Assembly: GCA_011037195.1 (NCBI GenBank)
Contig: JAAEAF010002328.1
Coordinates: forward strand, 1-64,000
Direction: 5' to 3'
Length of the DNA stretch: 64,000 nucleotides
Origin: Triatoma infestans
Lineage: Eukaryota > Arthropoda > Insecta > Hemiptera > Reduviidae
The notes under the pieces were generated by a model. The model was not told where the DNA came from. It saw nothing but the letters and a program-made list of their open reading frames with translations, and did no database searches. Positions within the stretch are counted from its first letter, which is position 1. Every line of letters begins with the position of its first letter. Positions 56,263 through 64,000 of the stretch are shown piece after piece. Made by a program: the position numbers and the translations under genes.

Positions 56263-57062
56263 TGAAGAATAGGCGGAAGTTAGTTTAAGATTTTTAGAGA
56301 GTTATTACTTGAAATACGAACACTGAATTTACAAAAATAGACTATATTTTAACAATAATTTAAATATGTCAATTGGTAACTACAATTAATATGAAATGAT
56401 AGAAATAAATAAATAATTTAAAGAGATAAAACTACAAATAATTTAAAATGATTTAAGTAGATAAAACTAAGATGCACAACTAGATGAAATCTTTGATTGA
56501 ATGATAATAATTATAAGTTAAACCTTGTATAGGGACGCGGTCGCGAAACTTCTGCTGTACTGATCGTTGAAGCTGTAATGCTCGTTGAAATTATAATGAT
56601 ATAATGATCTCCTCTTCCAGTGGGGCGAAGTTTATATTAGTATTACTCACACATTGACAGGTGTGTAAGTAGTAATCACACTAAGACATCTCTCGCAGTG
56701 TGCCGACCTTGACCAGGTCGGTGATCAGTGTGATTTAGGTCAGTGGCCAGATTTGGCGACAAATGGTCGCCTATCGGTGATTTTCAAAGACTGGTAGATT
56801 TTGAGTGTTTGTTGGCCCTTGTATGAAGGAATATCGGCCAGGTGGCTTCTGTACAATAATGATCCTTTTAGCGGTGCTCCTCATTGACCGTGTGGTATTG
56901 AACCTTGTTTAAAAAGGCTTTTGTTTGGCGCGGCTCTTGTCTTGAAGACAGAGGCTGGCTGGGGCCACTAGTTATAAATTATCCTTTCTTCTTGTTATCT
57001 TTTGTAAAGATAGCGGCTGGCTGGAGCCACTTGACCTTGCTTGACATTGATATGACATTACA
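56263..57062 (-). mobile_element. LTR-like repeat family 3, copy 2 (minus)
   Basis: The minus strand starts TGTAATGTCATA at 57062 and ends CTTCA near 56263. It shares with 20941-21537 the 'ctagttataaat' site, 'cttgtcttgaagac', 'ggggcgaagtttata', 'tatagggacgcgg' and the end 'ggcggaagttag'. About 200 bp longer than that copy through extra G/C-rich segments. No adjoining gag or pol; flanks do not show a duplication. Confidence 0.55.
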
Positions 57063-57400
57063 ACACTAATAATAATAATCTCAATAAAAATGAAAGTGAA
57101 AACATGAAACTGTTTTCAAAAAAGTCACCATTGAGTAGCAGTAACAGTGAAAATAATACAAGAAATGAATAAGTGCTGACAAAGACTATGCTACCAGTAT
57201 CACATCGTTCTGTGCTAACAGTACCATCCTAAATATTTTTCTTTGTCTTCAAGCGTGAAGATACCCTGACGAGCTGCCAGATACAGACATTGATGATGAT
57301 TGTTGAAAAAACAAGACAAGTGAACAAAATTTTGACTCAATCAAAAATACTTCAATTTTACATAAACCAATTGTCCGTACTATCAAACAAACTTTCATAT
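57063..57400 (+). other. Coding-like remnant downstream of the LTR
   Basis: Reads 'NNNNLNKNESENMKLFSKKS' and 'PLSSSNSENNTRNE' then stops, with further fragments such as 'PDELPDTDIDDDC' in another frame. Acidic and Asn/Ser-rich. May continue the segment left of the LTR. No family recognised. Confidence 0.2.
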
Positions 57401-57510
57401 TGTTGTTAAAAGAAAATAATAAAATTAATTTTTTAAACTCTCTTATTTTAGTTTTCTTTTTTAATTTGTCTACCCCATTTATTTTATAATAATATTAATG
57501 ATTTTTTTTT

Positions 57511-58620
57511 TTCTCCGAGGGTTCCGCACCGCGACCATTGATGATCTATTGTACCCCCCTCTGGTGCATAAGATGAGCCAGCTCATCTATAGCACCCTCT
57601 CCAGGTTTAGCTTCCTGGGGAATCTCAGGATCCTGGAAGGTTCTAGGATAGGTATTTCTTCCTCCCCTATCTGGTAACAACCCAGACTACTGAATCTTCT
57701 TTGAATGACGGCATCACAGTCCGTGAGGAGATGTATCGGAGTTTCCTCCGCCTCTCCACAGAATCTGCATATGCCGTCATCTACTAGGCCAAGCTTTCTC
57801 AGGTGTCCCCTGAGTCTGCAGTGCCCCGTAAGGAATCCCGTAAGAATACGGATCCTATTCTTACTCAGACTGATGAAGGCTTTCGACCTTTCCTGGTTGT
57901 AACAACCCAGGCAGACCTTGGCCTGCCTCAGTCCCGGGATGGGGTACCAGAGACGAGCTCTTTTAGCCACCTCCTCCTTCTTGATTTCTTCTAGAAGTAC
58001 CTGGTCACTGACTCCACAAAAGGGCTCTGGCCCAATAAGAGGAGATACAGCGCCTTCCTTTGCCAGGGCGTCAGCTGCCTCATTACCATCCACGGCGACA
58101 TGTCCCGGCACCCAATGTAGGGTAACCTTATTGCTCCTGCCTAGTTCATTAATCTTGCCTAGGCATTCCCATACCATTTTAGAACTGATTACATAAGAGC
58201 TCAGTGCTTTAATGGCCGCCTGGCTGTCGGATAGGATAACTATCTCCTGATTCCGATATCCCCGATCAAGGTTCACCTGGGCGCACCTTCCAATAGCGTA
58301 GATTTCCGCCTGGAAGATGCTAGGAAACCTACCCATGGGTTCTGAGTGTTTGATTCTAGGCCCAAACACCCCTGCCCCGGTTCCTTCGAGGGTCTTAGAC
58401 CCATCCGTATACCACTTAATGGCATGCTTGCTAATGCTGTCCAGGGCGGATCCATCGCTCCACTCTCCTTTCGTACTTAGCTTCGTAGAAAAATTCTGAC
58501 GAAGCTATATTTCTTAGTCATACTATCTCTAGGAAAGTCCCAGGGGAGGGAGCCAACAGAAGGAGGCATTCGCCTCCCAACCCCTAGCCCACATCCCCCA
58601 TGCCCTCCCTAGATATTCTG
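57511..58620 (-). mobile_element. RNase H-bearing LINE 3' end (LOA/I-type)
   Basis: Minus-strand element containing the ORF remnant below and a short 3' UTR. The 3' UTR, plus 57523-57562, reads on the minus strand 'ggggggtacaatagatc' and 'ggtcgcggtgc', the same tail as the SINE at 34266-34302. The 5' end is truncated or fades near 58620. Confidence 0.75.
57587..58498 (-). pseudogene. LINE RNase H, CCHC and C-terminal domain
   Basis: On the minus strand the frame can be followed from 'NFSTKLSTKGEWSDGSALDS' into RNase H: D in 'WYTDGSKTLEGTGAGVFG', E in 'FPSIFQAEIYAIGRC', D in 'VILSDSQAAIKAL' and D in 'HWVPGHVAVDGNEAADALA'. It goes on to 'LTGHCRLRGHLRKLGL' and the finger CRFC...H....C with 'ETPIHLLTDC', ending at 57587. 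No stop interrupts these roughly 300 codons, so it is the best-kept RNase H LINE here. A frameshift near 58490 separates earlier coding traces. Reverse transcriptase is missing. Confidence 0.82.
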
Positions 58621-58639
58621 AGGAGGGCTCCCTTTCTAA

Positions 58640-59405
58640 TTAATTACTGAGAAGTGAATGGCATTATGAGATTTTATATAAACAATGTAATAATAATATT
58701 TTATTTATTTTGAGGTGTTTGTAAGACAATGGCCATTGCCATTGTAATTTTATGGTCTGACGCTTTGAATACCATTTTATTTATTTTCATTGTTTTAATT
58801 TTATTAAAGATTGGTCAATTAATTATCAAGGGTGCGTGAAGCCGAAAAGTGTAAGAATCACTAATCTAAAAAATAAATTCAAATATGTAAACTGTTCTGT
58901 TCCATTTTGTCGTGTACATACGTATTCTAACTTGGTTTTAATTTCTCTTACTGCTTTGAAAAGGAATTTACTACTCAAGTTTTGTGAGGCTCGTTAATGA
59001 GAAACGAGAAAGTAGTTTTTATCTAGTTTGTCTTCACTTCCAGGTTGGTACTAGAATGTGGTTGGAATGGGAGCTTTCTTCCAGGTCTGGGTGCAAGATC
59101 ATATGGGAATTGTAGACGACTGGAAGAGCTTTCTTCCTTGAAGGATACAATTTTAGTCAGGGTGCCAGGTCATATGTGATTTTTGAAAATTAGGAGGTGG
59201 ATAGGTTTCCCTTTTTCTCTTTATTGGTCCTGCTGTTGGCGTGTCTTCAGGCACATGTCTGTTAAGCTTCCAGACAAGGATAGCTCTCTTTTAGACTATA
59301 ATGTAATCATTTCTACATACGGTAGGTATTCGCCCCCACCCGCCGCCATATTAGTTATGACAAATGAGTAAAATTTGAGTTAAAGAAAATTTGTCTTCCA
59401 AATAT
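58640..59405. other. No recognisable gene
   Basis: AT-rich then mixed sequence. A repeated 'gagctttcttcc' word occurs near 59070 and 59128. No domain seen. Confidence 0.4.
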
Positions 59406-59409
59406 AAAT

Positions 59410-60060
59410 GTATTGAAACAATAAGAGGAGGTTTCACACCTTTTTTCCCACTTTTATCCAGTTTTCTTGATATCTACCCGGAGGAGTTTCTTCTTTAATC
59501 TTATATACAAAGTACCGTGTAAAGACCTGTCACTTTTGTTTGAAGTTTTATCGGAGAAAATTGATTTTAGTAAGGTCCCGGGGAGAGATGGGAGTCACCT
59601 TCGCTCCCAAGTATTCTATTGTAACTTAGTTTCGCTCTAGATAATAATAAAGTCAATGACCAACAATAAAAATTCAAATTTGAAAAAAATTTGTTAATTA
59701 CAACAATGTTTATTGCAGCAAGGGTAAGACGTTTAAGTGCTTCGTACAAGAGTTTTACTTCTCGTACTCCTGAAGTAAGAGGAATAATTGCGATCATGTA
59801 AAATTTTCGAAATTGTTTTGAACGGAAAAAATCTTTTAGCTAATGGTCTGTATAAGTATGAACAAAATATCTCAAAAACGATAATTTGCACAAAGGTCAA
59901 ACTTGCTATGCCGTTTAGGTAAGGTACCATCACTTCCGCATCCAACGAAGGTTTCTATCGAAATTCATCAACTGGAACTTGACTAATATTTTTGTCATTT
60001 TATCGATATTCGTTCCAACGATTTTCTTTAAAGTTAATTTAAGGAAAAAGAAATAGTATA
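59410..60060 (+). repeat. TIR/microsatellite repeat family, two old copies (plus)
   Basis: 59410-59600 holds 'cacttttgtttgaag', 'atcggagaaaattgat' and a GC-rich patch; 59755-60050 holds 'tctcgtactcctgaagtaagagg', 'cgaaattgttttgaacgg', 'atctcaaaaacgataat' and 'attcgttccaacgattttcttt'. The microsatellite is gone. Confidence 0.5.
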
Positions 60061-60125
60061 TTCCAAAACAGTTATAAAAAACAATGACAATAATAATATC
60101 TGGTATTTTATCCGTCATAGCAAAG

Positions 60126-60708
60126 TGAAATAATTTGATAAAAGATCTTCTGGTGAATTGCGTATTTAATTTTAAACACTTTTTAACATTTTTACTTTAG
60201 CAAACATACTATTTCTTACAAGTTATATATAAGGCCGTTTTTAAATTGCTGCAACTTCCTATAAAAACACATATTTTATATATATAGCAGCTTCATTTAC
60301 AGTTTCTGTAAAATTGAAGTAAATTTACGATGTAAACTAAATGAAAAATCAGTGGATATTGTATTACTGGACTGTAATAAATTTAGAAACTGGACTCAAA
60401 ATTTAGAAACTGAAAGCAATAATATAATGCTTGTTGCTGATAGATAGTTTATCTACATGACATTTATTGAATTGCCTAATTGCAGATAGGATATTTGAAT
60501 AATATGAATCAAATCTTAGTAAAAGAAAATCTTTAACAGTTATAGGCAAATCTAACAAAAATTTTGAGAACTCTTACATTCCAAATTAAGTATAATACTA
60601 AAGTATATTATAAACATTAATTTTAGTTTTAGTTTTAAAGGAAATTTTACTTTAATTTTCTGTGTGTGATTGTTACGAAAGATATTAACAGCCAGCAACT
60701 ATTGATTG
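60126..60708. other. AT-rich stretch, possible 3' UTR of the minus-strand exon
   Basis: No gene or repeat partner recognised. Confidence 0.35.
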
Positions 60709-60858
60709 CTATTTTTTGGGACTCCGGTCCTTCATGTTTCTTTTCTTATGTTTTTTATTTGAATCTTCAACTCTTGAATTAAATTCATCAGAGTCAGTCT
60801 GATACTCTTTGTGCTGCACATCAAAAGAAGTTTGAAAATGCGACGAACATATTATGTT
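60709..60858 (-). other. Possible terminal coding exon, minus strand
   Basis: On the minus strand a plausible 3' splice site 'ttctattttatag' (down to 60859) is followed by an open frame of 49 codons, from NIICSSHFQTSFDVQ to KKRNMKDRSPKK, with its TAG stop at 60709-60711. It is very hydrophilic with a Lys/Arg-rich end, as in many nuclear proteins. No other exon of such a gene was identified, so it is only a suggestion. Confidence 0.25.
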
Positions 60859-60889
60859 CTATAAAATAGAAGTATTTATGGAATTCAGC

Positions 60890-61325
60890 TTTAAAGGAAA
60901 TCGGTTAACAGACAATGCGACTTTACAGAATAGGTTCTTGTCTTTTTTTTTAATTATCTCGAAAACGGCTAAAACGATTTGCTGTTTGAATGCTGGCGCA
61001 CAGATAAAATTAAGTATATAACTTTTATTTAAAAGATTTCGCGGAAAAACTTATTTCTGGTAGTTCTGGAATTTGTGGGTTAAATTTCAAAGGTTATTTG
61101 AGTTTCTTCAACGTTATTAACGTTGATTTCTGGATTACAGTGTTCATTGAAATGACTGTGTGAGTTTATGGTATCTACTAGTATGTAGTAACTTCACTGT
61201 AAATATTTATGTCAAAGCTCTGAAAAAAATTGTCAAAATTTAAAGAAAACTTGTCAATTTTATCATTGTATTAACTGCAGTCAGAGAAAGTCGAGTGTTT
61301 CACGCCAGATTTTCTTTCTAAGATG
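60890..61325 (+). repeat. TIR/microsatellite repeat family, old copy (plus)
   Basis: Blocks 'aattatctcgaaaacggct', 'aacttttatttaaaagatttc', then 'gtcagagaaagtcgagtgtttcac' and 'gccagatttt' at the edge, in the order of complete copies. Confidence 0.5.
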
Positions 61326-61865
61326 TTTAGCTTCCATTGACAGTAATGGTGTACAGTATATCGGATTAACATCCGACACTCCTTCGTTTTCGGTGATCTC
61401 TTTTATCGGCATATAGTACATATTCAGTGCAGTCGTAATTGGAGAAATTGAAAATATTATTATAAACTACGCTACCTCTATGACAAGTGCGTCAGAAAAT
61501 ACTTTCAAGGTGGATTTAGATGGAATGTAAACTAAATGAAATTTGTTAGGCGCATCCTTTCACACAAATCTAACTAACTGTATTTATTGTTCTAAATTTG
61601 AAACTAAAATGAAAGTTATTAAATTTAGTTTTACCTTATCTGAAAACAGTTTAAATTATTCCAACAAAAAAATTGTAATAAAGAAATCTAAAATGAGAGA
61701 TATTTTATTTAGCACTTCTTGATTCATTTAATTAAATGATAACATTTTTTAGGAAGTTAATTGCAATGACAATTAATTATCTTATGATTATGCTAGATAT
61801 TAAACATATACGGTGCACAATTTTAAAAATATCTGAGAGTTGGAAAATGAAATACGTATCACTAA
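61326..61865. other. No recognisable gene
   Basis: AT-rich spacer between two old repeat copies. Confidence 0.4.
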
Positions 61866-62480
61866 GTTGTAGTAATCTGTTGAAACACTCACACGACCTT
61901 CTCTCCAATTCCTCCTGCCAGTTCTTTGAAAAAATTGCCCAAGAGTAGGAATTTTTATTAAATAATTAGTTTTTATAGTTTCCACTAGGTGGTGGAACCG
62001 TAATTATACTAATTGGCACTTGAACAGGAAGCCCAACGTCTCAATACTTCCCGAAATCGCTTGAAATCAATTTTTCCGGAAAATATTTCGAATAATGTAA
62101 TACATTTATGCGGATTTAGTATGTGAGAAAGATTTTACAGAAAATCGATGGATTTAAGGGAAAAATCGTTCAGAAAAAATTGAAAATCCTTTCTGAAAAT
62201 TCGCTATTCCGTTTAATAGTTTTTCATCAAAGTTAAAGCAAAATATGTAAATCTTTTAGCCTTTTTGAATAAGTACTTCTGCACGAGGGATTCCTAAGTA
62301 TTTCCGCTCTGCTGGTCAACCCAAACTATACTTTCCTTGAAACATTTTACAAATAAACGTGATACAACTAAAAGTGTTTTTTTGGTCAGCACGGTTTAAA
62401 TAAAATAAATAGGTGGAGTCGCTTTAGAGAAAAATTGCGATAAACCTGAAACAACCATTCACAATAAAGTTGCAATTTCG
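61866..62480 (-). repeat. TIR/microsatellite repeat family, old copy (minus)
   Basis: Begins 'tgttgaaacactcacacgac', followed by 'ttctctccaattcc', 'ttttccggaaaatatttcg' and 'agaaaatcgatgga'. Very degenerate. Confidence 0.45.
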
Positions 62481-62865
62481 GTTGTTAAATTTTTGATCGA
62501 AGCTGTTTTGTTGAAAACAGAAAATTTTAATATATTTAACACAAAATGTATATACTAACGAAGGTACTTACTTCATACAATTATCTAAACAAAATGAAGA
62601 TTTCCCGTTCATTACATGATCACGATAACATTAACAAAACAAGTTTCTTCCCGGATGGAAGACTTTTGTCTAATATACTTGAGTAGACAGAATAATATAG
62701 CGTCCTTGATAATAATTTAGATATACGAATTTTGCACATGTTAGATTTCGTATAGTTACTCTTTAAATCTTCAAACTAGGCTAATTACTGTCAATACTGA
62801 AGTAATAAAATAATTTAGCAGTCCCTTCAGAAATTGATTACCTCCTGAAATAGGATGAGGCTATC

Positions 62866-63624
62866 ACGTTATAATGTGATAACAAGAAGGAGTGATAACA
62901 AGAAGAAAAATATATCATTTTTAATTATAAAAATTATAACTAGTGGTGCCAGCCAGTCGCTATTATTCAGGTCAAGAGCCGCGGTCAGTGCACGGTCAAA
63001 GGGACCGCCAAGGACAAGAACCGCCAAAGACACACTGCTTTCAAAAGGGCCATTATACGGTCAGTATACAGAAGCCGCCTGGCCAATATACAAGGGTCAC
63101 CAATCATTCAAAAGACCACCTGGCTACAGTCCTTTGATAACCGCCAATAAACAAACACTCAAAAGACCACCTGGGTACAGTCTTTTGATAACTGCCATCA
63201 CCTGTTGCCACACCTGTTCGCCGACCTATTCAAGACCTAGGGTCAACACACGGCAAGAGATGTTTTAGTGTGACCCGTAATTACACACTTGTCAATGTGT
63301 GAGTGATGGCAATATAACGTCTCTCTCACAGGAAGAGGGGATGATTATTCTTCAGTATTTTATCAGCGTATCATCAAGATTCTACCAGTGACATAGTTTA
63401 TACATCGGAGCGCGTCCCGGTATTTAAACATATATTTATTTATCAATCATTATAGTTGTGCATTCTAGTTAACATTTAAATCATTTCAAATTAATTGTAG
63501 TTATATCTTTTCAAACGTTAAATTATTGTTAAAATATATATATATATATCTATTTTCGTAAATTAGTAATTCATATTCCGAGTAACAACGCTCTAAAAAG
63601 CTCTAACTAATTCCCAACTATTCA
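62866..63624 (+). mobile_element. LTR-like repeat family 3, copy 3 (plus)
   Basis: Plus-strand relative of 20941-21537 and 56263-57062, sharing 'ttataactagtgg', 'gccgacc', 'agaggggatgattat', 'gcgcgtccc' and the end 'ctaactaattcccaac'. Inside, an AAAGACCACCTGG-type stretch is repeated (near 63109 and 63161). The frames 62855-63268 and 62943-63137 fall in this repeat and are not regarded as genes. If this is a 5' LTR, the rest of the element would lie beyond the window. Confidence 0.5.
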
Positions 63625-63639
63625 TCGCATCATAACACC

Positions 63640-63913
63640 TCTCCAAGACATCTGAACCCACTACAACGTGAACTCCTCTCAGTAGACAATAAAACTTGGG
63701 CATCTTGAGCAGTTTTCTTAAGGAGCATCAACATTAATTTGTAACCATTAGCTTTTTTGATATTGTCGGCTCCAGGCTGTGTTCTCTACTTATAAACAGT
63801 GCCATCAGAAACTATCAGGCAAGCTATAAGGAGGGCAGCGTGTATGGATTCAAACTAGGGTCTCCGCGCGTTCCAATGTATCAAACTACTAAGAAACCAC
63901 TAAGCTAAATGCC
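63640..63913 (-). mobile_element. tRNA-derived SINE, minus strand
   Basis: On the minus strand the head shows box A 'tagcttagtggtt' and box B 'tagtttgaatcc', then 'acgctgccct' and, further on, 'tagagaacac', all shared in order with the SINE at 34085-34250. The tail differs from that copy and the 3' limit is uncertain. Confidence 0.55.
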
Positions 63914-64000
63914 GTATCTTATTAGCACTATTCTCAAGTAGACAGAGAACAATCTCTAATATTTATTAAAAACAATAAATATTTAAGATATAAAATTATA

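Noticed and set aside
62855..63268. 137-codon frame with repeated KRPPGYS motif
   Set aside because: Lies in an LTR-like repeat, and the motif comes from a local duplication in that repeat.

Overview
This window is AT-rich eukaryotic DNA that is almost entirely transposon graveyard. No rRNA, true tRNA gene or prokaryotic gene organisation was found. The mix of elements points to an arthropod, most likely an insect: RTE with a CFDP2-like ORF, R2-type with a restriction-like endonuclease, RNase H-bearing LOA/I-type LINEs, Jockey-type, Ty3/gypsy and tRNA-derived SINEs. Species cannot be told from the sequence. Only one long intact reading frame is present, the RTE polyprotein at about 6.8-9.7 kb.

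Layout. 0-2.6 kb: an unrecognised dispersed repeat and a decayed copy of a very common TIR/microsatellite repeat. 2.6-11.1 kb: a gypsy element (LTR, frameshifted gag, internally deleted pol), an opposite-strand LTR of a second gypsy family, a complete RTE insertion with a 12-bp target-site duplication (TSD), and a second gypsy integrase end. 11-31 kb: AT-rich sequence, a further gypsy LTR, decayed LINE 3' ends (17.3, 25.3, 27.7 kb), SINEs, LTR-like repeats and many copies of the TIR family. 31.6-33.5 kb: a 5'-truncated RNase H LINE with a clean 15-bp TSD. 33.9-34.3 kb: a tRNA-type SINE fused to RTE-5'UTR-like sequence. 37-48 kb: several LINE C-terminal pseudogenes, including a LINE inside a LINE. 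44.7-50.2 kb: repeats holding hammerhead-ribozyme-like motifs. 52.4-53.8 kb: two R2-type LINE fragments. 55.4-57.4 kb: a weak candidate for host exons, interrupted by an LTR. 57.5-58.6 kb: another RNase H LINE. 59-64 kb: decayed repeats, an LTR and a SINE.

How the parts relate. At least one SINE carries the same 3' tail as the RNase H LINE at 57.5 kb, the usual sign that the LINE machinery moves the SINE. Three separate repeat families (44.7-48.4, 24.1-25.0 plus 48.7, and 49.8-50.2 kb) can be folded by eye into hammerhead-like secondary structures. Each visible copy carries lesions, so they are probably remnants of Penelope-like or retrozyme-like elements. A TIR family with a central (GT)n tract and repeated internal blocks accounts for roughly a sixth of the window and serves as landing ground for other elements.
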